A stretch of 64,000 nucleotides of DNA from CBDDBK01 sp965225715 (GTDB taxonomy: Bacteria > Bacteroidota > Bacteroidia > Cytophagales > Flammeovirgaceae), in the NCBI GenBank assembly GCA_965225715.1, contig CBDDBK010000002.1:1302001-1366000 (forward strand), written 5' to 3'. The notes under the pieces are model-generated. The model did not search any database, was not told where the DNA came from, and worked only from the letters and a program-made list of their open reading frames with translations. Positions 26,884-34,878 of the stretch are shown here, in pieces. The first letter of the stretch is position 1. Every line of letters starts with the position of its first letter. Position numbers and translations under genes: made by a program.

Positions 26884-29800
26884 TCATTCTATTTCTATGT
26901 CATCAAGGGCTTTCATAAGTTTATCTGTTTGGTATAAAGCCGTAATAATTTTCTGATAATGTTCAATATCATCGTAGCTTAAAGACTGTCCTTTACGGTC
27001 TTTGAGCCACTTTTGAGCAGGCTGATAACCACCGATATAAAAATTCCAAGCCGTTACAGGAATTTTATCAAAATATTGCTTTTCATTTAGCCATATTCTA
27101 CCGAGTTCCTTTTTTTTATCAAAAATCTGCCAGTCCTTTTTAGTAATACTGGTAGTAATAGTGTGGTCTCCAGCTTGGGGATAGCTAGCAAACCGGGTGT
27201 CTATTTTTATGGATTCCAATAGATGCAATTGGCGGAGTTTTTGACCAAAATCTACCAGTTGCCAAAATAGTTTTTCATTTTTGGGATAGGGTACTTTTGG
27301 AAAGTCTATTTTTAAAAAGGCTTTGTATTTTTCTCTGTATGAAGGTTTATGTAAAACAGCATAGACATAATCCAAAATATCGATGGGGGCAAAGGTATTT
27401 TGAATATTCTTTTTTTCATTGGTAAATGTCAAATGTATTTTTTTGGCTATTTTAGAAACAATTTTTGAGTCCAAATTAGCTAAACGCTTTTCACCTGTTG
27501 GTATTTCTATGCCATTGGGATAGAGGTAGAGAGGGCAAATAAAAGGAGATCTGTTTACTGCTGAAAAAATGCTCTGATCAATTATTTTTTGAGTTAAAAA
27601 AATATCTGAGTAAAAATCTGAACCACTTTGTGCAGGTTTATTTGTTACCAGCCCCACATTTTCACCCTTTAGGAAATGTTGCATGGTTTTATAGCGATCA
27701 CGTTCTATAAAATGTTGCATGATTTTTTTGCGAGGCATACAATGAAAGCCTTTCGTTCTTCCAGTATAATATGTCCATCTAAAATCGAAAGGACGATAAT
27801 GAATCTGACGAAAATTGTCTTCTATTAATTTTGTGTCCTTTAAATCTTGTTGGGCTAACTGTACTTTCCAATCCCTTGAATCAGCACCTAAATTGTACTT
27901 TAGTCTTGCTTTTTCGGTATCTAAGTTTACAAAATCGTTAAGGCGTTGTTTTAATATTTTTTTGCTATTATCAATAGAAAATTTATCTCTCCCTGTAACT
28001 ATTCCCACACTATTCAAAGGAAATAATTCATTTATTTTGAAACCTTTATCATAAGAACTTTTATATTTGAAACTTTTATGAACCATAAAATACATCGGTG
28101 CTTTGTTCGTTAGCTTCTTAAATGGAGTGGTTTTTAAGTTGTGTTTGGAAAGAAAATCAAACTTGGTTTTCCTATTTCCAAATAAATCGTGATGAAAGAC
28201 TTTAGCTAAGTCATTTTGTTTTTTCTTTCCTGTTTTTACAAAAATAGTGATGCTTACGCCTTGCATAATATCGAAGACGTTTTGGTCTTGGCTTCCATCT
28301 GGAGCTAGTTCTTTTTTTTTGCTGTTGCCGTGTAAATCGAGGGTGTAAATTTTATCATACGTTTTTAATATGTTCCAACGCATGCCTCTAAACGTCGGGT
28401 TATCTAAGAAACCGTGGGGCGTGATAAAAGCTAAAATACCGCTGCCGTTTTTTTCAATAAAATACTGCCCATAACGTAAAAATTTAACATAGTCATCGTT
28501 GAGCCATTTTGGGTTGCGCTCTTTGAGTTTTACTTTTCCTCCGGGTTCTTTTTTATAATCCTCCATAAGGTTCATGATCCAAGTACCTTTATTGACACTT
28601 TCACCGCTATAAGGTGGATTTCCAATGATGCACATCACAGGGGTATCGCGTTTTATATGGTTTGCTTCGTTTGCCTCGTTACTTAGCCAACTGGCAAAGA
28701 ACGTTCGAGTATCCGGATGGGCTTCTTCTAAACTATTGGTCAGATAAATTTTAAATCTCTGTTGTTCATTTATTTGTCTGTTCTGATTGTTTTTATCACC
28801 TCTATCATATCCTGTTTCTTTGAGCAATACATCGAGTTGTAAATGTGCCATGGCATAACTTGCCATCAAAAGCTCAAAGCCATTAAGGCGAGGCAACAGG
28901 TGTTTATCCACGTAGTTGTTCCAAATACCTTGACGTCCTTCACTTTTTAACTGCTCATATATTTGCTTAACAATTTCGGCTAAAAAGGTGCCTGTTCCCG
29001 CTGCTGGATCCAAGATTTGGACTTTATGAACTTCTTTTTGTTTTTTGTCTTTAAGATTTATAAGGGTTTTTTGGGTATCGCCTAAGCCATCAGCGAGATC
29101 AAAATCATTTTTTAAAATATCATGAACAGCCCGCACTATAAAGCCGACTACAGGTGCTGGTGTATACCAAACACCCCGGCTTTTTCGCAGCTTAGGGTCA
29201 TATTGGGCAAGAAAATCCTCATAAAAATGAATAATTGGGGCTTCTGTCTGTGTAGATTTGCCATAGTTTTTTAACAACTCTTCTACATCGCAAGCCAAAA
29301 AAACTTGTACGAGGTTATCGACAATCCATCGGATACGGTCGTCAATATCGGGTCCGGCAATGTAACCGAATAGTTTTCGTAAAAAAGGATTGGTTTTGGG
29401 GATAAGTTCGGCAGCCTGTTGTCGGCTAAAAGTATTTGCTTTAGAATCGTTTAAGCGTGCTGCAAAAAGCCCATAAGCAATGGTTTGAGCGTATATATCG
29501 GAAAAGGTTTTGGCATCAATATCATGAATTAGGAGTTCCTTAAACGCTTGCACCTGTTCTTGCAAAGTGCTGTTCTGTTGTTTATTTTTATCATTGGTCA
29601 ATGATTTTTCAATCACATTGGCAAGCAATCGGGCTTTACCAGCCATTATTTCGGCTAAGTTTTTAGAATTTTTAATTGTTTGACCAAAAGTAGAGCAAAA
29701 TTCTTTAACAAAATTTTCAAAAAGAGGGAAATTTTTGGGTAAAGGCGTAATTTTTTGATCGGAAAAGTCAGCAATGGCTATTTTTTTGACAAAAGCTCCA

Positions 29801-30147
29801 TCTCTGTACCAATGAAAATGCAAATAGTCGGTAAATATGAGGTTGTTTAAAGAGTCTTTATACCGGTCAAATTGTTCTTTATTACCTGTTTTCTTTTTTC
29901 CTTCTAAGTCATTGTCACCAATATTTTTAGCTTCAATAAAACCTATAGGAATATCCTTTTTTAGGAGGATATAATCGGGTGCGCCACAGGCTTGCCTTTT
30001 CGGTTCATTGGTGGCTTGAACATTGGGTACTAGACTTTCAATAAGTTGTTGCAAATCGCCTCTGTACGAATGTTCAGTAGCTTTACCTGTTTTATAACGC
30101 TGAATAATATTTTTCAGGTATTGAAATGTTGTTGGGGTATTTTCCAT
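26884..30147 (-). CDS. Single-chain restriction-modification enzyme (type IIG / ISP-like)
   Basis: A 1087-aa protein. An N-terminal PD-(D/E)xK nuclease is seen as GAPDYILL (D58) and GFIEAKN (E72, K74). A helical connector follows (about 180-370, ending in RKSRGVWYTPAPVVGFIVRAV). The adenine methyltransferase core has motif I LDPAAGTGTF (D380) and motif IV NPPY (510-513). The C-terminal ~400 residues, with HYRPFDFRWTYYTGRTKG, resemble the type ISP (LlaBIII-like) specificity domain. The helicase/ATPase part of true ISP enzymes is absent, so DNA cleavage is probably near the site, as in type IIG. It modifies N6-adenine and cuts unmodified DNA. It stands alone; no separate specificity subunit or control gene is present. 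Confidence 0.9.
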   Translation of the reverse strand: MENTPTTFQYLKNIIQRYKTGKATEHSYRGDLQQLIESLVPNVQATNEPKRQACGAPDYILLKKDIPIGFIEAKNIGDNDLEGKKKTGNKEQFDRYKDSLNNLIFTDYLHFHWYRDGAFVKKIAIADFSDQKITPLPKNFPLFENFVKEFCSTFGQTIKNSKNLAEIMAGKARLLANVIEKSLTNDKNKQQNSTLQEQVQAFKELLIHDIDAKTFSDIYAQTIAYGLFAARLNDSKANTFSRQQAAELIPKTNPFLRKLFGYIAGPDIDDRIRWIVDNLVQVFLACDVEELLKNYGKSTQTEAPIIHFYEDFLAQYDPKLRKSRGVWYTPAPVVGFIVRAVHDILKNDFDLADGLGDTQKTLINLKDKKQKEVHKVQILDPAAGTGTFLAEIVKQIYEQLKSEGRQGIWNNYVDKHLLPRLNGFELLMASYAMAHLQLDVLLKETGYDRGDKNNQNRQINEQQRFKIYLTNSLEEAHPDTRTFFASWLSNEANEANHIKRDTPVMCIIGNPPYSGESVNKGTWIMNLMEDYKKEPGGKVKLKERNPKWLNDDYVKFLRYGQYFIEKNGSGILAFITPHGFLDNPTFRGMRWNILKTYDKIYTLDLHGNSKKKELAPDGSQDQNVFDIMQGVSITIFVKTGKKKQNDLAKVFHHDLFGNRKTKFDFLSKHNLKTTPFKKLTNKAPMYFMVHKSFKYKSSYDKGFKINELFPLNSVGIVTGRDKFSIDNSKKILKQRLNDFVNLDTEKARLKYNLGADSRDWKVQLAQQDLKDTKLIEDNFRQIHYRPFDFRWTYYTGRTKGFHCMPRKKIMQHFIERDRYKTMQHFLKGENVGLVTNKPAQSGSDFYSDIFLTQKIIDQSIFSAVNRSPFICPLYLYPNGIEIPTGEKRLANLDSKIVSKIAKKIHLTFTNEKKNIQNTFAPIDILDYVYAVLHKPSYREKYKAFLKIDFPKVPYPKNEKLFWQLVDFGQKLRQLHLLESIKIDTRFASYPQAGDHTITTSITKKDWQIFDKKKELGRIWLNEKQYFDKIPVTAWNFYIGGYQPAQKWLKDRKGQSLSYDDIEHYQKIITALYQTDKLMKALDDIEIE

Positions 30148-30266
30148 ACTTGGGGTTTAAAATCGGGTTTAGTGCTAGCAAAGGCTTTATAAGTTATCGG
30201 GTTTTTTAAGGTAAAGAGCATAAAAAAATAAGAGTTCTGCATAAGTAGGCAAAAGAAGTTTTCGTT

Positions 30267-30711
30267 TTAAATGCTCTTATAATCAACTCCTTTTAAAAGT
30301 TTTTGGAGTTTTTCAGATCTGTTAATAGTTTGATTAGAAGCAATATTAGGTAAAATTTCTGGTATCAACAAGTGTAAGTGTTTTGAAAAATATTTACCTC
30401 AATACTTTTTTTAGTTTTGAGCTTGAAAATGCAAGTCAATTTTTTACAACTCAAATGCTGTAAGACTTTTATATAAGAATCTAGCGCATCTGCTTTTAAA
30501 GAACTTTTGATTTTTTTTTTACTTTTTAATAAAGTCTTTGAAAATCTGAACTCTTCTCTTCTTTAAAATTAGCATGTGTATCTTGACTATTATGACTTAC
30601 CAAAAAACTGGAGGCTGGATACATCTCAATATCTAAATCTAAAAGATCTGCTCTTTTGGTCTCGCGAACTTCTTTCTGACTTTGAACTTGCCCTGTGTTT
30701 GAAGATTTCAA
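30267..30711 (-). pseudogene. Unrecognised decayed gene upstream of the restriction-modification gene
   Basis: A 61-codon frame (30526-30711, MKSSNTGQVQSQKEV...) is followed after a stop by two further protein-like stretches in other frames: ADALDSYIKVLQHLSCKK, then GKYFSKHLHLLIPEIL and INRSEKLQKLLKGVDYKSI, which ends at 30267. The switch between the first two falls at a run of ten A/T bases. Together they would give a protein of roughly 145 residues broken by a stop and two frameshifts. I do not recognise the family. It could also be chance open sequence. Confidence 0.35.
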
Positions 30712-30815
30712 TTATAAAGTTTAAAACTGGCTATTTTTAAGTAAAAAATAAGACCAAAAATACACGATTTTAAAAGTTTATAAGAAAAGATTTACTTTTT
30801 AGCAATTTCCTTTTT

Positions 30816-30823
30816 TATATTTG
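30816..30823 (+). promoter_or_regulatory. Bacteroidota -7 promoter box of the 6S-like RNA
   Basis: TATATTTG fits TAnnTTTG exactly. Transcription would begin about 7 bases later, near 30830, just before the outer stem of the structured RNA. The -33 region (GATTTACTTTTT) lacks a clean TTG. Confidence 0.55.
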
Positions 30824-30829
30824 CCCCTA

Positions 30830-31027
30830 ATATATAGAAAAAGCGTCAGCTTATTATTCTCAATTTTCAAGAAGAACCAAACTTTAATGAATTTCCAAGA
30901 GAATGATAGATGAAGTGCCCAGACCGAATGTATTTAGGTGTGGGCTGCTTCCTTGTGTCTATTTGGAAATGGGTATTGGTTCACCTTGAAAATTATGGAT
31001 AACGGTTGCAGTTCCACGCTTTTTTAT
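30830..31027 (+). ncRNA. ssrS: 6S-like regulatory RNA (ssrS candidate)
   Basis: About 198 nt with a promoter box at 30816 and a T-tract end. It folds as one long rod: AAAAAGCGT (30838-30846) pairs with ACGCTTTTT (31016-31024); TTTTCAAG-GAACCAA (about 30864-30880) pairs with TTGGTTC-CTTGAAAA (about 30976-30993); ATTTCCAA (30891-30898) pairs with TTGGAAAT (30963-30970); and GCCCAGACC pairs with GGTGTGGGC at the tip. Large unpaired regions lie between the inner stems. A rod with internal bubble, this size and a strong promoter are the marks of 6S RNA, which binds the RNA polymerase holoenzyme; Rfam has a Bacteroidota type (6S-Flavo). The piece TTCACCTTGAA also occurs in E. coli 6S RNA, perhaps by chance. 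Structure is seen; identity is inferred. Confidence 0.55.
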
Positions 31028-31079
31028 TCGATTACTTTGTATTCTTGGAGACTGGGGTATATTATTATTTTAAGTAAAA

Positions 31080-31256
31080 ATGATTAAATTTAATTATATT
31101 TTAAGGTTAACCTTTCTAATTATCAGTATATTGCTGCTGAACAGTTGTAAATCTAACGATGACCCTAATAATACAGGTCAAGTTATTTTTTGGCAAGATG
31201 AAGCAAGTGCTATCGCGTTTGACCTACTCGGTATAACCAGTTTAACCTATACTTGA
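31080..31256 (+). CDS. Small putative lipoprotein, probably truncated
   Basis: A 58-aa frame starting at the ATG at 31080: MIKFNYILRLTFLIISILLL followed by NSCKSNDDP. The hydrophobic helix and the N-S-C lipobox (Cys23) make it a lipoprotein candidate. The mature part begins with a short linker and GQVIFWQDE, a motif that opens longer small lipoproteins in Bacteroidota, then stops after about 35 residues. A loss of the C-terminus is likely but not certain. It lies 50 bases after the 6S-like RNA and is followed by a strong terminator at 31324. Confidence 0.55.
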   Translation: MIKFNYILRLTFLIISILLLNSCKSNDDPNNTGQVIFWQDEASAIAFDLLGITSLTYT

Positions 31257-31323
31257 TTATAACTTAATTATAGAAATAGAAAGAAATATCTATTCGAGGT
31301 ACGTGGATAGTTACTTCTATTTT

Positions 31324-31373
31324 GAGTCCACTCCGAAAACTATTCGTGTTATCGGAGTGGACTCTTGTTTTAT
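31324..31373 (+). terminator. Intrinsic terminator after the small lipoprotein gene
   Basis: GAGTCCACTCCGA (31324-31336) pairs perfectly with TCGGAGTGGACTC (31352-31364) around a 15-base loop and is followed by TTGTTTTATAATTTT. It is GC-rich for this window. The remaining gap to 31634 shows no gene. Confidence 0.75.
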
Positions 31374-31633
31374 AATTTTAGATTTTATTATTTAATAAAT
31401 TGACTTTCAATTTTATATTTTCCTTATTATTAATTGCTGTTGTTAATCCTTATAACCTAACGATATGTCGAACGTTTTGAGAAGTGGCTTTATGCCTTAC
31501 GTTTTATGGCTAATTTGGCGGAGCATCCAGCGGTTTATATTATAATCTGACAATAAAACTGTGGAATAAAACCTTAAAAATAACAAAAATATTAAATGAT
31601 TTACCTCTAGTTATTTTGATTTACTTTATACAA

Positions 31634-32110
31634 ATGAAAAAAGATTTTGACTACCAAATTAATCTAAGCAATCTAAAAGATAAAAAAAATAAAATTTATA
31701 CCTTTAGTTTCGATAAAAGCCTTTTTGAATACTTTAAAATTGATGAACCTTCTGATGGAAAAGGTAAAGTTACGGCTTTTGTTGAAAAAAGAAATAAAAG
31801 ATCAACGCAAAGCCCTATTACTGTTAAACTTCATATAAAAGGTTTTATAAAAGTTTGTTGTGATAGAAGTTTGAAAGAATTTAACTTGCCGCTTGATTTA
31901 ACAGAAATTATTTTTTTTGAGTGGGCTGAAAAAGCAGAAGATTTAGATATTAATTTTTTTAAAATTCCTTTCGGGCAACAAAATGTAGATTTAAGTCAAC
32001 TTGTGTATGATATTATTATCTCTTCTATACCGATCAAAAAATTACATCCTGATTTTGAAGAAACAGAACATGAAGAAGACTCTAAAATAGTTTATATCAG
32101 TAAAGATTAA
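31634..32110 (+). CDS. DUF177/YceD-family protein
   Basis: A 158-aa cytosolic protein. I place the start at the ATG at 31634 (MKKDFDYQINLSNLKDKK) rather than the upstream TTG at 31616. GFIKVCCDRSLKEFNLPLDL and SQLVYDIIISSIPIKKLHP are the conserved core and C-terminal blocks of DUF177, whose bacterial and plant members are needed for 23S rRNA accumulation. The acidic tail ETEHEEDSK is typical. In most bacteria the next gene is rpmF (L32), often followed by plsX and fabH; here the next gene is an unrelated small lipoprotein, so the usual operon is broken. Confidence 0.85.
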   Translation: MKKDFDYQINLSNLKDKKNKIYTFSFDKSLFEYFKIDEPSDGKGKVTAFVEKRNKRSTQSPITVKLHIKGFIKVCCDRSLKEFNLPLDLTEIIFFEWAEKAEDLDINFFKIPFGQQNVDLSQLVYDIIISSIPIKKLHPDFEETEHEEDSKIVYISKD

Positions 32111-32248
32111 ATAGTACATTTTATAGTTATTTTTTTAAAGTTTACTAAATAGCTATATTTAGCTTTTAAAAAAAAAAAGTTTAACTTTGGATCTATTTTT
32201 TAAATTAAGATACTGTTATTTTATAACTTAATTGACAACCACTTAATT

Positions 32249-32476
32249 ATGACTTTTTTCAAAAGATTAGCCTTTCTCATTTTGTTTATACTTTTATTAG
32301 GAAGTTGTGTTGGACAGCATAATTCTGCTCCAAATACGGGAAAAAATTTGGATGACGATCGTATTTATGGTATAGGAACAACGCCTCGTCAACTCGAAAT
32401 GACATACCCAGAAGATACAACAGGAGAAGTTGCTACACGAATAAATAAAATTAGAGAAATTCTCTATCCTAAATAG
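32249..32476 (+). CDS. Small lipoprotein of unknown function
   Basis: A 75-aa protein with a lipoprotein signal (FLILFILLLGSC, Cys20). The mature part is about 55 residues, polar, with RIYGIGTTPRQLEMTYPEDT and a C-terminal helix (EVATRINKIREILYPK). It is likely anchored in the outer membrane. The family is not recognised; comparable short lipoproteins are common in Bacteroidota. The reading frame has a clear start and natural end, so it is probably real. Confidence 0.75.
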   Translation: MTFFKRLAFLILFILLLGSCVGQHNSAPNTGKNLDDDRIYGIGTTPRQLEMTYPEDTTGEVATRINKIREILYPK

Positions 32477-32730
32477 TTGTAGCAATGCTGTTATTATCTC
32501 AGAAAAATTTATCTCCATTATCAATGAATTAAAAATTCTAAAAATCCTTTTTTCAAGTAATATAACTATAGAAATTATTTTCTGTTTTAATTTACTAATA
32601 CCATTCCATAATTAATTTTACCTGAATAATAAAAAATGTAATTAATTGATTATCAACTTAAAAATATAAAATACTAAAATTCTATATCAGTAATTTAAAA
32701 AAGCTACTATTTTTTTACATTTAATCTAAA

Positions 32731-33177
32731 ATGGAAAGTATAAGCCCCGAACTGAAGAATTATGTTGGAAGTTTAATCAAAAAAGAGGTCAAAAACTTAA
32801 TGCCCTCAGACAAAAATGGTATTCCAACATCTTTAGATCGTTTTATCATTTTACAGCAAGAAATACTTGTTTTACAACAAGAAACAAAAGCTATAAATGA
32901 AAAAATGGATGAAAGATTTAAAAGAGTTGATGAACAATTTAAATATCAACGCGAGCTAATAGACCAACGTTTTAAAGCTGTTGACCAACGTTTTAAAGCT
33001 GTTGACCAACGTTTTGAAGATATGAACAAACGTTTTGAAGATATGAACAAACGTTTTGAAGATATGAACAAACGTTTTGAAGATATGAACAAACGCTTTA
33101 ACGGTATGCAATGGATGGTGGGCATTGGCTTTGTAATGACCAACTTATTAATGGTATTTCTTAAAATAATGAGTTAA
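32731..33177 (+). CDS. Coiled-coil protein with heptad repeats and a C-terminal membrane helix
   Basis: A 148-aa protein. After a short N-terminal region (SPELKNYVGSLIKKEVKNLM) comes a coiled coil (about 45-125) built of seven-residue units: FKAVDQR twice and FEDMNKR four times, with related units before. A hydrophobic segment (about 128-145, WMVGIGFVMTNLLMVFL) ends the protein and probably anchors it. The plan (coil plus tail anchor) is shared with Bdr-like proteins and DUF1640-type membrane coils, but no homology is claimed. It is 24 bases upstream of queA on the same strand and may be cotranscribed with it. Function unknown. Confidence 0.8.
   Translation: MESISPELKNYVGSLIKKEVKNLMPSDKNGIPTSLDRFIILQQEILVLQQETKAINEKMDERFKRVDEQFKYQRELIDQRFKAVDQRFKAVDQRFEDMNKRFEDMNKRFEDMNKRFEDMNKRFNGMQWMVGIGFVMTNLLMVFLKIMS
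32968..33093 (+). repeat. Six tandem 21-bp coding repeats
   Basis: Units start at 32968, 32989, 33010, 33031, 33052 and 33073. The first two read CGTTTTAAAGCTGTTGACCA+A, the last four CGTTTTGAAGATATGAACAA+A. Each codes for one heptad, so gain or loss of units changes coil length without a frameshift. Confidence 0.95.
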
Positions 33178-33201
33178 GATTAGAATACCCTATAACAAAA
33201 T

Positions 33202-34443
33202 ATGAGCTTGAAAGATAATGTTTTAAACTCTATAAATACAGAGGACTTAAAACTTAATAAGTATAATTATAGTCTTCCGAGCCAACATATTGCTCATTAT
33301 CCGCTCAAAGATCGAGATCAATCAAGGTTATTGGTTTATAAAAATAGAACTATTCGGCATACTTATTTTCATGAACTAAGTAATTTTTTAGAATCAGGAA
33401 CAACTTTGGTGTTTAATGATACTAAAGTCATTCCAGCCCGTTTGTTTTTTACTAAAAATACAGGTAGTAAAATAGAAATTTTACTCTTACAACCTAAATG
33501 TAAAAATATAGATCAAGCTTTTAACAGCCAAAAATCAGCGGATTGGATTTGTTTAATTCGTAATTTAAGGCGTTGGAAAAATGAGATTCTAACAAAAAAA
33601 TGCCGTATATTAGATATAGATGTTTATTTAAAGGCAGAACTTTTAAATAATATAGATAAAACAGTTCGTTTTACTTGGGAAACAAAACCAGAAACAAATG
33701 TTTTATTAAACTTTGGTCAAATAATTGATTCTGTAGGTATTTTACCTCTTCCACCCTATATAAAACGGGAAGTTGAAAAATCCGATACAATAAATTACCA
33801 AACTGTTTACAGCCGTTCAACAGGTGCTATTGCTGCCCCAACAGCAGGTTTACATTTTACCAAAACTTTATTAAAACGCTTGAAAAATAAGCAATTTAAC
33901 CTCGAAAACTTAACCTTGTGGGTAGGCTTAGGTACTTTCAAACCTGTTTTAAATGACAACATTTTAAAACATGATATGCATAAAGAATATTTTAGTATTT
34001 CCAGAAAAACTATAGAAAACTTAGCAAAACAGAATATTATCACAGCTGTTGGTACAACGTCTTTAAGAACTTTAGAAAGTCTATATTGGTTTGCTTTAAG
34101 GTCTAATAAAAATTATGAAAATATTGATATTAAACAATTTGAACCATATATAAATACTCAAAAACATTTGAGTTATCAAGTTGTTTTTTCCCAGCTAGCT
34201 GAAGACATGAAAAAAGAAAATAGAATTAACTTACAAGGTTATACCTCTATTTTTATTTTCCCGCCTTACCGTTTTCGAGTTTGTAAAGCCCTTATTACCA
34301 ACTTTCACTTTCCTAAATCAACACTTTTAATGTTAATAGCCGCTTTTGTAGGTGATAATTGGAAAATGATTTATGATGAAGCATTAGAAAAAAACTACCG
34401 CTTTTTAAGCTATGGAGATAGTTCTTTACTTTTTTTGCATTAA
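33202..34443 (+). CDS. queA: S-adenosylmethionine:tRNA ribosyltransferase-isomerase
   Basis: A 413-aa QueA, which transfers the ribosyl part of S-adenosylmethionine to 7-aminomethyl-deazaguanine in tRNA, giving epoxyqueuosine. Diagnostic parts: IAHYPLKDRDQSRLLVY near the N-terminus, LVFNDTKVIPARL, GILPLPPYIKR, TGAIAAPTAGLHFT, WVGLGTFKPV and ITNFHFPKSTLLMLIAAF. It is longer than the E. coli enzyme (356 aa) by insertions around residues 95-150 and 290-345, as often in Bacteroidota. No other queuosine gene is in the window. Confidence 0.96.
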   Translation: MSLKDNVLNSINTEDLKLNKYNYSLPSQHIAHYPLKDRDQSRLLVYKNRTIRHTYFHELSNFLESGTTLVFNDTKVIPARLFFTKNTGSKIEILLLQPKCKNIDQAFNSQKSADWICLIRNLRRWKNEILTKKCRILDIDVYLKAELLNNIDKTVRFTWETKPETNVLLNFGQIIDSVGILPLPPYIKREVEKSDTINYQTVYSRSTGAIAAPTAGLHFTKTLLKRLKNKQFNLENLTLWVGLGTFKPVLNDNILKHDMHKEYFSISRKTIENLAKQNIITAVGTTSLRTLESLYWFALRSNKNYENIDIKQFEPYINTQKHLSYQVVFSQLAEDMKKENRINLQGYTSIFIFPPYRFRVCKALITNFHFPKSTLLMLIAAFVGDNWKMIYDEALEKNYRFLSYGDSSLLFLH

Positions 34444-34603
34444 TTCGAAAAAAGTATTTAAGTGATTTAAAAATTTTGATAATGTGGTGTACTGCCATTC
34501 AATAGTTGAGTCTGTAGAAAACTTAAAATATTGCAAATATTTATAAGCCATGTCACTTGAAAAATAGATTTTTTATGTTTACGATTTATTGACATTGAAA
34601 CTA

Positions 34604-34835
34604 AGAGCGCGTTTAGTTTTTTATTTTAATTTTGAAAAGAGCGTCAAATTTCACAAGATAGCACTTTTATTTTCACTCTAAATGTAGCTATTGCTTTATG
34701 AAAAAGTTAAATTTTTACATTAGGTTGAGTAAAAATGACGAAAAAACCATCGAATCGGCTTTAGCATTCATTCAAACAGCCTTTATTAACATCCTCTTGA
34801 ACAGAATAAGGACAAATAGAAACTAAACACGCCCT
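34604..34835 (+). mobile_element. Internally deleted IS5-like element (MITE-like, 232 bp)
   Basis: The left end AGAGCGCGTTTAGTTTTTTA (34604 on) and right end ending AAACTAAACACGCCCT match, over about 110 and 100 bases, the two ends of the longer copy at 63095-63690. The right part still codes in frame for SALAFIQTAFINILLNRIR, the C-terminus of the transposase. The middle is missing. It is probably moved only in trans, if at all. The flanks 34444-34603 and 34836-34878 hold nothing recognised. Confidence 0.75.
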
Positions 34836-34878
34836 AAAAATTTTACAAAATAAAATAGCAATGCCATAAAAGCAATTT

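Noticed and set aside
30900..30980. AAGGAAGCAGCC on the minus strand, reminiscent of the SRP RNA core
   Set aside because: The GGTCCGGA part and the GGAA tetraloop stem are absent, and the promoter box and T-tract both read on the plus strand, so the rod-shaped plus-strand RNA explains the region better.
32946..33143. A minus-strand frame made of KRLFISS repeats
   Set aside because: It is the antisense of the 21-bp heptad repeats.
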